A stretch of 27,385 nucleotides of DNA from Chloroflexota bacterium (lineage in GTDB: Bacteria; Chloroflexota; Limnocylindria; P2-11E): the NCBI GenBank assembly GCA_005889445.1, contig VBGS01000169.1, positions 1 through 27,385 on the forward strand. Reading direction: 5' to 3'. The translations under genes and the position numbers were made by a program. Below, one piece after another: positions 17,401 through 24,790 of the stretch. Positions within the stretch are counted from its first letter, which is position 1; every line of letters starts with the position of its first letter. The notes beneath the pieces are model-generated. The model saw only the letters and a program-made list of their open reading frames with translations. It was not told the origin of the DNA and made no database searches.

Positions 17401-18093
17401 GTTCGCGATCCGTAGCGGGCTCAGCCCCCAGAACGGAACGCAGAGCGCGTAGCTCGTGAGCACGGCGGCCCCGAGCGCTTGGACCGGAGGACGCCACCGT
17501 CCCTCGCGGATGAACTCGACCGCCGCCGCGACGACGATCACGAGGAGCGCGATGCCGAACTGGGGCTTGATGAGGACCGCGATCGCGCCAAGGGCGCCCG
17601 CGAGCCACCACCGTCGCGCACCCGCCGCGAGGAGCGATCCGAGAACGGGCACGGTGCCGACGGCGTCGACCTGTCCCCAGTACGGGCCAGCGAAGATCGG
17701 CCCGGGCTGGAGCGACCAGATCGCGGCCGCCGCGACCCCGGCCGCCCGAGCGCCCGTTCGCCAGAGCACCCACGCGCCCAGGAACGCGATCGCGACGTCT
17801 GCCGGGATGCTGATCGCTTTCACTGCGAGGCGGAGAGGCTCGCCGTCCAGAAGCGCGCCGAGCGCCCAGAGAACGTAGAGGAAGGCGGGTGGGTAATCGC
17901 TGAAGTAGCCGGGCTCGTAGAACCGGCCGGGGCCGAGCGACGCCAGGCGCTCGGCCCACGCCTGAAAGGTCCCCACGTCCGTCGGGAAGCCCTGCGCCCG
18001 GACCACGAAGAGGCGCACGACGACGCCCAGCGCGATCACCCCGGCCACCCACAGGCGCGCGCGACGGTCGGCGCGCCCGGCGTCGTCGCTCAC
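14374..18093 (-). CDS. Two-module GT-C glycosyltransferase (GT39/PMT-type) with inserted beta-propeller
   Basis: From the GTG at 18093 (GTGA overlap with the upstream gene) this is a 1239-residue polytopic protein. Module 1 (about 15-400) is GT-C-like: a first helix, then QGFPTDVGTFQAW with the likely acidic site D39, YPPAFLYVLW, and about ten helices. Module 2 starts near 438 and is PMT/GT39-like: DMYFDEVYHARTAF with the DE catalytic pair at 467-468, HPHLAKEI at 489-496, then RLPGVLFAAVLA...LLARRLFGS from about 834. Between them (about 510-825) lies a soluble, repetitive beta-rich domain of propeller type in the first external loop. Such enzymes move sugars from polyprenyl-phosphate donors to proteins or glycans on the outer face. 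Acceptor and sugar are unknown. Residues 651-683 and 684-716 are tandem duplicates. Confidence 0.85.
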   Translation of the reverse strand: MSDDAGRADRRARLWVAGVIALGVVVRLFVVRAQGFPTDVGTFQAWAERLASLGPGRFYEPGYFSDYPPAFLYVLWALGALLDGEPLRLAVKAISIPADVAIAFLGAWVLWRTGARAAGVAAAAIWSLQPGPIFAGPYWGQVDAVGTVPVLGSLLAAGARRWWLAGALGAIAVLIKPQFGIALLVIVVAAAVEFIREGRWRPPVQALGAAVLTSYALCVPFWGLSPLRIANELSTLVRSAAETYPYSSLYAFNLWSILYDFWKPDDGVVVYGALLLGAGLIAAVVPLWWRRDTAMLLTCAALAAMAFYFLPTRAHERYLFPAFALLLPFAASRRRAFIPYATLAVAFAVSLYFAFTRYEQYVDLRVPALVEATLFSRGGQIGIALVMMGAAAYLAWRLLRSDGVLVPDTTWAIGRVTVPRTGLRLPTGLGPGGVPRRRDVVVALLVALAVLASRGYRLDWPRDMYFDEVYHARTAFELLAQRDPYEWTHPHLAKEIMALGILAFSDDRVVAHEPTSSLTSLFTVANDGTRIVANSGGFVFIQARSGADVPLTQTPGPPRAMAAADGRLFIATDHEVCVVAIPPEPAGGNRPFDRCATSPFDPSPVVGLSVAAGRVFLATGQGVADWADLAGPPVVYAGEVTAITAKPDGTELYALDSAGIVHVVAGDTAAEARALTGGRPGQAELYALDSAGIVHVVAGDTAAEARALTGGRPGQAIAYALGPNRVFVARSDSPILDVFELESGAHEAVPLSNGRTGSFTTGATALAVVPRTDFLYALDEGKLIVVETHGSSPYVAIPVGGTFLGVDGEGDKVLVAGPSGIDEIESGRHALAWRLPGVLFAAVLAFVLVLLARRLFGSTVVPVVVGLAVMLDGSMYAQARIGMNDIYVATFIVAGWYFVVAAHRPRRSAAFDILVAGVLFGLAAAAKWAAFYALAGLFVAAVAISLRAYERGRPGNGGPLDLLGGRGRNAALLFAAFVITPIAIYLASYARWFGGPTIPYGWNIVEVTQQMYWYHSSLTAPHPAGSPWWSWPFVLKPVYWYFGQSAGGDNAYIYDTGNVVLFWGGIAAFIWCGIAAVRARSIALGFVVYAGLTQYVAWIPISRVLFFYHFFTALPFYLLGLAAGLAYLWETGRVRPVVVYLAAAAAAFGYFYPFISAQPFPGAQAGMFFILPTWTYDCQFYPTFVCNPTLGGSFSAAALFGRLAISLALAAGIALLLFAAMRSPAAARLLATVRPEARR
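15946..16143. repeat. 99-bp tandem duplication inside the glycosyltransferase gene
   Basis: Copy A (15946-16044) and copy B (16045-16143) are adjacent direct repeats of exactly 99 bases. They differ at one position (G at 15997, T at 16096). The unit encodes 33 residues beginning ELYALDSAGIVHVV, in frame, so the duplication lengthens the propeller domain without breaking the gene. The near-identity points to a recent event, or to an assembly artefact. Confidence 0.95.
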
Positions 18094-19244
18094 TGCCAGT
18101 AGCCGAACCGCGTGATCGCGATCGTGGCGTAGAAGTTGATCACGAGCGATAACGCCATTGCCCCTCCGAACAGAATGCTCGGCCATCGCCGCCATGCGCC
18201 ACGAGAGAGCCCGTCACCAGCGAGCGCGAGGGTCACCAGGAACGGCTGCGCATCGATGCTGAAGCGATAGCCGAACTGCTGGAAGCCGACGGTCCCATGG
18301 AAGACATCGGGAAGGAGCGCGAGGAGCGCCGCGGTCGCGGTCGCCGCGATGATCACGTCACGACGCACGTGTCGCAGGCCCGCGAAGACCCAGAGGAACG
18401 CCGGTGTCGTCAGGAACAGGCTCATCCCTTCGAACCGCGGCCGCAGGAAGAACGGTGTCCCCTCGACGAGCTCGGGTGGGGCGAGGAAGATCGCGTAGAG
18501 GTGGCGCGGGAGATAGAGGATCGAGAAGAGGCCGTGGTTGAAGAAGAAGTCGCCCTCGGCAAGACGCGCGTATCCCGAGTCCAGTGGCGTCCCCCACCGG
18601 AGCAGGTCGTAACCGATATAGAGAAGCGCGAGGGGCAAGCCGCCGAGCACGACCCCGAGCAGCGCTGTTCGATACGTGGTGCCCCGCCGCCGCGCGGCGA
18701 CCAGCGCGAGCGCGGCCACGCCGAGGAGCGCCCCGACGGCTGCCGGCGTTCCGCCACGGGTCGCGACCGCGAAGGAGGCCGACAGGAAGAGCATCGCCGC
18801 CGCGTGCGCCGCGTACCAGGCGCGGCCATCGACGCTCGTGAAGAAGAGCGTCGTCCCGAGCGCGGACAGCGCCACGCCGCAGAGCGCGTAGGCGCGCGGC
18901 ATGGCGAGACCGCGCAGGGCGCAATACAGGATGCCCACGGACGCGCCACCTGCGACGCGCGAGGCGACCACCTGCGCGACGCTGGTGGGCAGGAATGGGA
19001 CGAGCGGCAGCGCCAGGATCGCCGGGAGCGGCGGATACGCGACGCAGAACCGTCCGTCGCCGCAGCTCAGCAGCTCGTTGAGCCACGACGGCGCCTCTTC
19101 GAGCCACCAGCGGCCGTGGAGCAGCGCGCTCGCGAGGCGACCGTAATAGTCGTAGTCGGTCGCGAGCCCGAAGCCCACGGCCAAATACGCTCCGACTGCG
19201 ATCGCGCCGATCGAAAGCGCGACCGCGCGGTCACCCAGCCTCAT
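18090..19244 (-). CDS. Polytopic membrane protein, probable GT-C glycosyltransferase
   Basis: This 384-residue protein has about nine hydrophobic helices. The first external loop contains FGLATDYDYYGRLASALLHGRWW, an acidic-aromatic pattern like the DxD/DE region of GT-C enzymes, then a cysteine-containing stretch and AYPPLPAILALPLV, which resembles the YPP motif of the neighbouring GT-C module. Conserved family identity is not certain. The start is taken as ATG 19244; a GTG at 19256 is four codons further upstream. The stop lies in a GTGA overlap with the start of the large glycosyltransferase, so the two are cotranslated and probably work on the same cell-surface glycan. A divergent GT2 gene begins only 38 bases from its start. 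Confidence 0.75.
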   Translation of the reverse strand: MRLGDRAVALSIGAIAVGAYLAVGFGLATDYDYYGRLASALLHGRWWLEEAPSWLNELLSCGDGRFCVAYPPLPAILALPLVPFLPTSVAQVVASRVAGGASVGILYCALRGLAMPRAYALCGVALSALGTTLFFTSVDGRAWYAAHAAAMLFLSASFAVATRGGTPAAVGALLGVAALALVAARRRGTTYRTALLGVVLGGLPLALLYIGYDLLRWGTPLDSGYARLAEGDFFFNHGLFSILYLPRHLYAIFLAPPELVEGTPFFLRPRFEGMSLFLTTPAFLWVFAGLRHVRRDVIIAATATAALLALLPDVFHGTVGFQQFGYRFSIDAQPFLVTLALAGDGLSRGAWRRWPSILFGGAMALSLVINFYATIAITRFGYWQ

Positions 19245-19282
19245 GACGACCCGCACACGCTACCCGCTACGCTTTCGCGCAG

Positions 19283-20002
19283 GTGACCGGCCGCCTCGAC
19301 AGCCTGTCGTTCTTCTTTCCCGCGTTGAACGAAGAGGATCACGTCGAGGGCGTCGTGCGCGACGCGCTCGAGGTGCTCCCGACCTATGCGGACGACCTCG
19401 AGATCATCGTCGTCGACGACGGCAGCACCGACAGCACCGGCTCGATCGCGGATGCGCTGGCGGCAGAGGATCCGCGCATTCGCGTCATCCACCACGGCGC
19501 CCGGCGCGGGTACGGCGGCGCGGTCCGCTCGGGCCTGGTCGCGGCGACGAAGTCGTGGGTGTTCTTCACCGACGGCGACCGTCAGTTCGACCTCACCGAT
19601 CTGAGTCGCCTGCTCGCGGTCGCCGACGGGGCCGAGGTGATCGTCGGGTATCGCCTCGAGCGCGCCGACCCGGCGCGACGGCTTCTCGTCGCGTGGGTCT
19701 ACAACCGCCTGATCCGCCTGCTCTTCGGCGGCGGCTGGCGTGACGTGGACTGCGCCTTCAAGCTGTTCCGACGCGAGGTGTTCGCACGGGTGCCACTCGA
19801 GCGAGTCCGTTCCGACGGCGCCTTCTTCTCGCCGGAGCTGCTCATCACCCTGCGGCACTCGGGGGTGCAGGTCCGCCAGGTCGGCGTTCGTCACTTCCCG
19901 CGCACCGCCGGCGAGGCCAAGGGGGCCCAGCCGAAGGTCATCGCGCGGGCGATACGCGATCTGTTGCGGCTTCGTCTGCGCCTTTGGTTCGGGGGCGGCT
20001 AG
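19283..20002 (+). CDS. GT2 glycosyltransferase, polyprenyl-phosphate sugar synthase (DPM1-like)
   Basis: This 239-residue soluble GT-A enzyme has the order of motifs seen in dolichol/polyprenyl-phosphate mannose synthases. These are FFPALNEEDHVEGVV near the N-terminus, the nucleotide-sugar motif VVDDGSTDST (43-52), RRGYGGAVRSGL (74-85), the metal-binding DGD within FTDGDRQFDLTDL (95-107), and DVDCAFKLFRREV (154-166). It lacks C-terminal membrane helices. It likely transfers a hexose from GDP- or UDP-sugar to polyprenyl phosphate, supplying donors for the two neighbouring GT-C enzymes. That pairing is an inference from context. The start is GTG at 19283. The stop TAG shares the palindrome CTAG (19999-20002) with the stop of the convergent nuclease-family gene. 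Confidence 0.9.
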   Translation: MTGRLDSLSFFFPALNEEDHVEGVVRDALEVLPTYADDLEIIVVDDGSTDSTGSIADALAAEDPRIRVIHHGARRGYGGAVRSGLVAATKSWVFFTDGDRQFDLTDLSRLLAVADGAEVIVGYRLERADPARRLLVAWVYNRLIRLLFGGGWRDVDCAFKLFRREVFARVPLERVRSDGAFFSPELLITLRHSGVQVRQVGVRHFPRTAGEAKGAQPKVIARAIRDLLRLRLRLWFGGG

Positions 20003-20493
20003 GAGCTCTGCGGAGGCTCGTCGGGCAGAGACTCGATGAACTCCCTGAAGACCGAGAGCTCGTGATCGTCATTCGATTCGGCGGTGATCGCTGAGCGATC
20101 GAGCACGCTCTCCGCGACGAGGATCCGCGCCGAACACCGCACCGCGAGCGCGATCGCATCCGAGGGTCGGCAATCGACCTCGATCTCGCGCTCCCCGACC
20201 TGGAGGAACACGCTCCCATGGAACACGCCGCCGCCGTTGTCGTCAGCGACGAGCTCCTTCACCACGACGCGGGTGATCTCAGCGCCGACCTTGCCGAGCA
20301 TGTCGACCATGAGATCGTGCGTCAGCGGCCGCTCGCTCGTGATCCCGGCGATCCGGGTGGCGATGCTGTACGCCTGATCGGGACCGATCCAGATCGGTAG
20401 GAGGCGACGGACGCCCTCCGCTTGCAACAAGACGACGTGCTGATTGGTGAGGACGTGCACGCGGACCGACTCGACCGTGCAAGGCACGAGCAT
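19999..20493 (-). CDS. Bifunctional nuclease (DUF151) family protein
   Basis: This 164-residue protein matches the BFN/DUF151 family. Seen are QAEGVRRLLPIWIGPDQAYSIA (24-45), THDLMVDMLGKVGAEITRVVV (58-78), then GVFHGSVFL, and the family core EIEVDCRPSDAIALAVRC (103-120). Plant members have reported RNase/DNase activity, and bacterial members are poorly characterised. A short acidic tail follows. The ATG at 20493 is chosen because the family starts just before this point; a GTG two codons upstream is an alternative. The gene follows the rhomboid gene on the same strand after a 55-base gap. Confidence 0.9.
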   Translation of the reverse strand: MLVPCTVESVRVHVLTNQHVVLLQAEGVRRLLPIWIGPDQAYSIATRIAGITSERPLTHDLMVDMLGKVGAEITRVVVKELVADDNGGGVFHGSVFLQVGEREIEVDCRPSDAIALAVRCSARILVAESVLDRSAITAESNDDHELSVFREFIESLPDEPPQSS

Positions 20494-20548
20494 CGTCACA
20501 AGCCTAACGCGAAGGGCGGCTCGCGAACGCGCTGCTGCCGCTTGCGTG

Positions 20549-21247
20549 CTAGGCGAAACGAGACCGATTCGAAATCCCGCGCCGCCGGAACAGGAGGAAC
20601 AGCAGGATGCCGCCCGCGAATCCGAAGAGGTGGGCGAAGTACGCGATGTGTTGGGCCGCTTCATGCGTCGTGAATCGCAGCGACGCGAGAGCGTCGATGA
20701 CCTGCAGCACGATGAAGAAGCCGATCACGATGACGGCGGGGAGCTGCAAGATCGTGATGAAGATCCCGAGGAACACGAGCGTCGAGACGCGCGCCGCCGG
20801 GAACATGACGAGATACGCTCCGAGCACGCCCGCGATGGCGCCCGACGCGCCCACCATCGGTTCCGGCTGCACGATCCCCTGTCCGATCGCCGCGATGATC
20901 CCGCACAGCAGATAGAAGATCAGGTACGGGCCGCTTCCCAGCCGATCCTCGACGTTGTCGCCGAAGATCCACAGATAGAGCATGTTGCCGATGATGTGGA
21001 GCCACCCACCGTGAACGAACATGTGGGTGAAGAGCGGAGCGAACGTCGCGAGTGTGAGCTGACCGTGCGCGAGCGAGCTCACGAACGCGGCGAAATCGAA
21101 CGAGAAGCGTCCGTAGAAGGCGTCGAGCGCGTCCGGCTGACGGATCAGCGTCAGCGTGTAGATGAACACTCCGATGTTGGCGGCGAGGAGCAGGCGGTTC
21201 GCGATCGGTGGGCGCGAGGTCGGATTGACGTCGCGCAGCGGGATCAG
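20549..21247 (-). CDS. Rhomboid family intramembrane serine protease
   Basis: From CTG 21247 the protein has 232 residues. The N-terminus reads (M)IPLRDVNPTSRPP, the common N-terminal signature of this rhomboid subfamily. HMFVHGGWLHIIGNMLYLWIFG (75-96) contains the conserved His and Asn of the oxyanion region. The catalytic serine is S135 in GASGAIAGVLGAY, and the catalytic histidine is H206 in AHLFGFAGG. There are about six membrane helices, and a basic tail follows. Rhomboids cleave single-pass membrane proteins within the bilayer. There is no ATG, GTG or TTG before the first helix. The CTG forms a CTGA overlap with the stop of the upstream gene and has GGAG eight bases before it, so a CTG start is the best model. 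Confidence 0.88.
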   Translation of the reverse strand: MIPLRDVNPTSRPPIANRLLLAANIGVFIYTLTLIRQPDALDAFYGRFSFDFAAFVSSLAHGQLTLATFAPLFTHMFVHGGWLHIIGNMLYLWIFGDNVEDRLGSGPYLIFYLLCGIIAAIGQGIVQPEPMVGASGAIAGVLGAYLVMFPAARVSTLVFLGIFITILQLPAVIVIGFFIVLQVIDALASLRFTTHEAAQHIAYFAHLFGFAGGILLFLLFRRRGISNRSRFA

Positions 21248-23346
21248 GCGCGGAGCTCCGTCGCGACGACCTTGGACCCATGGACCGTGAAGATGGTGCG
21301 CGAGCCCTCCGAGACGTAAAAGGCTGACGGCTCGGGGAGATTCGGCGGAAGGGCGAAGCGCGCAATCTCGTTGCCGTCGCGCGTCATCTGCACGACGAGC
21401 CGTGCGCCCGCGTCGAGGAAGTAGATCGCGCGCTGCGCGTCGATCGCCTGCACCGCCGTCGGCTTGATCGGCTGCCCCTTCCACTTTGGCTGGAAATCGA
21501 CGCGCGTCGCGCTGAACGACGTCGTGAGCCGCCGCTCGCGCACGACCTCGCCCTGCGTGGTGACGATCCAAAGGTCGCTGTCGACCGCGAGGGAGCGGCC
21601 AGCGCCGGCGGGCAGGAGCTCGGCGAGATAACCCTGTGGGGGCCGATCGAAGTGAGCGCCGTCGGGGGACTCGTGCTTCCACACCTGTCCGGAGGTCGCA
21701 TCGAGCACATAGAGGTTGCTCAGGAACACCGCGAAGGCGTCGACGCTCTTCCACACGGGGTCGCTCGGCGTCACGTCGGCCACGTTGTTGCCTTCGGCCC
21801 GCCACACGTGGTCCGCGTCGTCGACCGCGTAGAGCACTTCGCCCTGCGACGCGACGAGGTGAGGTGCCCCGACCCCGGCGGCACCCTTCACCAGGACCGG
21901 GCGCGCGATGGATGGATCACCGAAGATCCGCCAGAGCCGACCCGAACCTGGATCCGCCGCGTAGAGGCCATTCACGTTGCCGATCAGGGCGGTCGGCTTC
22001 GCGCCCGGAGCGACGGCCTGACCATCCGGGCCGGTCGTCTTCGCGAGGTCCACGACGACGCCGCTCGCGCGGTCGTCGAGCACACCGATCTGCTCGCGCA
22101 GCGCCGCGACCCGCGCCTGATCCGCGGCGGGCGAACGCGCCGCGACCGCAAGCGTTGCGTTCGCATGCTCGATTCGAGTGCGCGCGGCCTCGGTGTCCGG
22201 CGGAGAGCGGTCCAGGGAATGCTGCGCGGCGGACATGTCGCTGTCTATCGAGAGCAGCGCGAGCTGATAGTCCCCGACGACACGGTTCCCCTGATAGTCA
22301 CGGTAGGCGACGGCCCCGATCACTCCGGCGACCGCCAGGAGCCCGACTGCGAGCAGTGATGCGGCGCGACGCTGGCGCCGCGACCGATCGCGGGCGTTGT
22401 CCACGTGACGCGGCAGCGGGGGCGCACGCCGCGGCATGAGCTCGAAGCCGACCGCGACGGTCTTGCCCACCGCCTTCGTCGCTGGCGCGGCCGCGGCGCC
22501 GATGGCCTCCCCGAGGCGCGGACGCTTGCGCCAGAGCGAATCGACGCGGGTGCGGATGGTGTCAGCGATGACGACCTCGGTCGGCTCGCGGGTCATCTCG
22601 GGCTCGGGCATGACCCGAGCGGCCGCGGAGGTGCTCGAGCTGATCTCTACGAACAGCGCGGCGACGCTGCCGACGACCCCGTCCGCGACCGCGCGGTTGT
22701 GCACGTGCTCCGCGGCCGCGCGGGGATGCAGGGTGACCGCGGCGTTCTTGAGCGTCTCGGCGCCGAGGCCTTCGGTGAGCGCGCCCGCCGCGAGGATCAG
22801 CGTGTCGCCGGGCTCGACGCTCTGGCGCCACACGTCGGGGAGGACATCGGCGACGCTCCCGAGCGACGGTGCCTCGCGAGTCGTGGTGCGGTGCACGAAA
22901 TCGGCGAGCTCCCCTGGCTCGTCGCCCGGCAGGAAGAGGCGCGCCCGCCTGACGAGAAAGACGTGAGCCTCGCCGATGCGCGCCGCGTAGAGCTCGTTGT
23001 TCACGACCACGGCGCAGGCGCAGTGGAGCGTCAGACGACCGCGCTGATCGCGCAGGCGCTGCGCCGCCCGGCGGTTGGCCTGCCGCAGAGCCTTGCGGAG
23101 CGAGACCTCGATCCCGGCGGAGAGGTCGTAGTAGTACTCCTGCCGCGCCAGATCGGCCACCTCGCGCGCGATGTCCGACCCCGAGCTCGTCCCGTGCTGG
23201 CGTGCGACTTCGCACAGGAAGTAGAACCGCCCCTTGGTGCGGAGTGTCGCTCCGAGCGTCGGTTCGCTCGCGAGGATGACGTCCGGCGCACCCGGGCGGA
23301 GCTCCGCGGTGGAGCCAAGCTTCGTGACGAAGCTCGCCTGTCGCAT
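21244..23346 (-). CDS. PP2C-like pseudophosphatase, membrane helix and external beta-propeller fusion
   Basis: This 700-residue protein has three parts. Residues about 15-240 follow the PP2C order of strands, but the metal-site motifs are lost: the ADG position reads VAR (48-49 region), GDS reads GEA (125-127), SDG reads AAG (186-188, in TLILAAGALTEGL), and the DN motif reads GS (226-227). A basic linker leads to one membrane helix (about 329-347). An external helical, probably coiled-coil stretch follows (about 355-425), and then a repetitive beta-rich propeller-like domain (about 440-700). I infer a signalling or scaffold role, with the outer propeller sensing and the inner domain binding a partner. 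The ATG at 23346 is chosen because upstream codons lie within the DUF721 gene. It is 11 bases after the DUF721 stop. Confidence 0.75.
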   Translation of the reverse strand: MRQASFVTKLGSTAELRPGAPDVILASEPTLGATLRTKGRFYFLCEVARQHGTSSGSDIAREVADLARQEYYYDLSAGIEVSLRKALRQANRRAAQRLRDQRGRLTLHCACAVVVNNELYAARIGEAHVFLVRRARLFLPGDEPGELADFVHRTTTREAPSLGSVADVLPDVWRQSVEPGDTLILAAGALTEGLGAETLKNAAVTLHPRAAAEHVHNRAVADGVVGSVAALFVEISSSTSAAARVMPEPEMTREPTEVVIADTIRTRVDSLWRKRPRLGEAIGAAAAPATKAVGKTVAVGFELMPRRAPPLPRHVDNARDRSRRQRRAASLLAVGLLAVAGVIGAVAYRDYQGNRVVGDYQLALLSIDSDMSAAQHSLDRSPPDTEAARTRIEHANATLAVAARSPAADQARVAALREQIGVLDDRASGVVVDLAKTTGPDGQAVAPGAKPTALIGNVNGLYAADPGSGRLWRIFGDPSIARPVLVKGAAGVGAPHLVASQGEVLYAVDDADHVWRAEGNNVADVTPSDPVWKSVDAFAVFLSNLYVLDATSGQVWKHESPDGAHFDRPPQGYLAELLPAGAGRSLAVDSDLWIVTTQGEVVRERRLTTSFSATRVDFQPKWKGQPIKPTAVQAIDAQRAIYFLDAGARLVVQMTRDGNEIARFALPPNLPEPSAFYVSEGSRTIFTVHGSKVVATELRA

Positions 23347-23357
23347 CGCGGGCGAGT

Positions 23358-23669
23358 CTAGGGAGCCTTTACGCTGCGAGAGGCGGGCACCGAGCGGATC
23401 TTCGCGATCCCACTTCGCGGGGCGACGGTCGCGAGCTCGTCCACGAGCTCGCGCTCTCGCAACCGGATCTCCGCCGCCCACTGGGCTGTCGGCACCGCGA
23501 CCACAAGCGTCCCCTCGTCCATGCGCAGCGCCGAGGTGCGTTCCGCGTCGGCCCCGATCAGACGCGATGCGACCGTCGGCCAGGCACGCATGGCCTCGGC
23601 TCGCGCGACGTCGCTGTCGAGACGCAGCGCGCGGAGCGTCCTGGCGATCGCGCCGGCGAGCGGCTTCAT
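23358..23669 (-). CDS. DUF721 / DciA-like protein
   Basis: This 103-residue protein carries the DUF721 pattern: an N-terminal helix (IARTLRALRLDSDVARAEAM), AWPTVASRLIGA at 29-40, then the strand TLVVAVPTAQWAAEIRLRE (54-72) with the conserved tryptophan W64. DciA, of the same family, is the helicase-loading factor of many bacteria that lack DnaC/DnaI. Its place directly after recF in the dnaA-dnaN-recF cluster is typical. The ATG at 23669 overlaps the recF stop (ATGA). Homology to DciA at the functional level is inferred. Confidence 0.85.
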   Translation of the reverse strand: MKPLAGAIARTLRALRLDSDVARAEAMRAWPTVASRLIGADAERTSALRMDEGTLVVAVPTAQWAAEIRLRERELVDELATVAPRSGIAKIRSVPASRSVKAP

Positions 23670-24784
23670 CGCGTCGTCATTCGCGAGATCGGCACCAGCG
23701 TCGCGCGTTCGCGCAGCTGGTCGGGCACGCTCGCGAGGACCGCAGCGGTGACGAGCGCTTGGGCATCTACGGGGATCGCGCGGGCCAGCGCTTCGCGACG
23801 CGGCCCGTCGAGCTCCGAGAGGACGTCGTCCAGAAGGAACACCGGCATCTTGTGCGAGCGTCCCCGGATCCACTCCGCCTCCGCGAGCTTGAGCGCGAGT
23901 ACGGCCGAACGCTGCTCCCCCCGTGACGCGAACGTCGGAAGCGGGCGTTCCGCCGCGGCGACGGCAAGGTCGTCGCGGTGTGGACCGACGAGGGTGTTGC
24001 CCTGCCATCGTTCCCGATCGCGCTTTTCGATGATGAGACGCCGATACGCATCCGCACGCTCGTCCTCGGTGTCACCGCGCACCTGCCCTGCGTACGCGAC
24101 GTCGGGGACCGGATCGGCGCCGAGCGAACCGGCGGCCGCGCGGAAGGCGTCGCGGAACTCGCGTACCGCCACCTCGCGGCGCAGCGAGATCGATGCGGAA
24201 AGCCGGGCGAGCTCGTTGTCCCAGAAGGCGAGCTCACTCTCCGGGATCGCCTGCTCCTCCTCGGTGCCAGCGCGAAGGAGCGCGTTGCGCTGCTGAAGGA
24301 CCCGCGTGTATGCACGCGTATCGGCGCGGTGGGCGCGGTCGACTTGGGCGACCATCGCGTCGAGGTATCGGCGCCGAGCCGCGGGGGCGGACGCGAGGAG
24401 CTCGGTGTCCTCGGGAAAGAACGCCACGACCGTGAAGGCCCCGGTCACGTCGTCGGCGCGCCGGGGAGCCCCGTCCGAGGTGTACCGGCGTGGCCGGCGC
24501 CGCACCCCGGCGGCTAACGCGAACAAGGTCACGTCGAGGCGGCGGCGGTCGTCTCCTCCATCGATCTCGACGGCGACCCGAGCGAACTCGCGGCCCCAGC
24601 GGATCATCTCGCTGTCGTCGCTCGCGCGCGATGACCCCCCGCGCGCGACGAGGTGGATCGCCTCGAGGATGTTCGTCTTGCCGGCGCCGTTCGGCCCGAT
24701 GAACGCGGTGATCCCCTGGTCGAGCTCCAAGGTCGTCTCCGGATAGCTCCGGAAGTCCTCGAGCGACAGCGTCGCGACGTGCAT
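23666..24784 (-). CDS. recF: DNA replication and repair protein RecF
   Basis: RecF is an SMC-like ATPase that helps load RecA at gaps through RecFOR. The 372-residue protein has the normal length. The Walker A motif GPNGAGKT lies at 30-37, the ABC signature-like SRGEQR at 287-292, and Walker B in VFLLDDVLSELD at 315-326. The N-terminus MHVATLSLEDFRSY is characteristic. The ATG at 24784 follows the dnaN stop by six bases and its stop overlaps the DUF721 start, so dnaN-recF-DUF721 is one operon. Confidence 0.97.
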   Translation of the reverse strand: MHVATLSLEDFRSYPETTLELDQGITAFIGPNGAGKTNILEAIHLVARGGSSRASDDSEMIRWGREFARVAVEIDGGDDRRRLDVTLFALAAGVRRRPRRYTSDGAPRRADDVTGAFTVVAFFPEDTELLASAPAARRRYLDAMVAQVDRAHRADTRAYTRVLQQRNALLRAGTEEEQAIPESELAFWDNELARLSASISLRREVAVREFRDAFRAAAGSLGADPVPDVAYAGQVRGDTEDERADAYRRLIIEKRDRERWQGNTLVGPHRDDLAVAAAERPLPTFASRGEQRSAVLALKLAEAEWIRGRSHKMPVFLLDDVLSELDGPRREALARAIPVDAQALVTAAVLASVPDQLRERATLVPISRMTTR

Positions 24785-24790
24785 CGCGGC

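Noticed and set aside
15727..17415. Long open frame on the plus strand opposite the large glycosyltransferase (562 codons), and a similar 371-codon one at 3026-4141 opposite the CoA-transferase
   Set aside because: Both read as Arg/Asp/Glu-rich low-complexity protein with no recognisable motif and lie wholly antisense to well-supported genes. Such frames are expected in high-GC DNA.
18094..18195. ATG 18195 as start of the large glycosyltransferase
   Set aside because: It would overlap the upstream gene by over 100 bases with an unlike His/Arg-rich leader. GTG 18093 makes a normal GTGA junction.
21248..21805. Extended N-terminus of the rhomboid gene from 21805
   Set aside because: The upstream part is an out-of-frame reading of the pseudophosphatase gene, Arg-rich and without any rhomboid likeness. 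The protein's own signature begins at 21247.
23347..23481. Extended N-terminus of the pseudophosphatase gene
   Set aside because: The extension is Arg-rich and lies within the DUF721 coding region in another frame. ATG 23346 is a better start.
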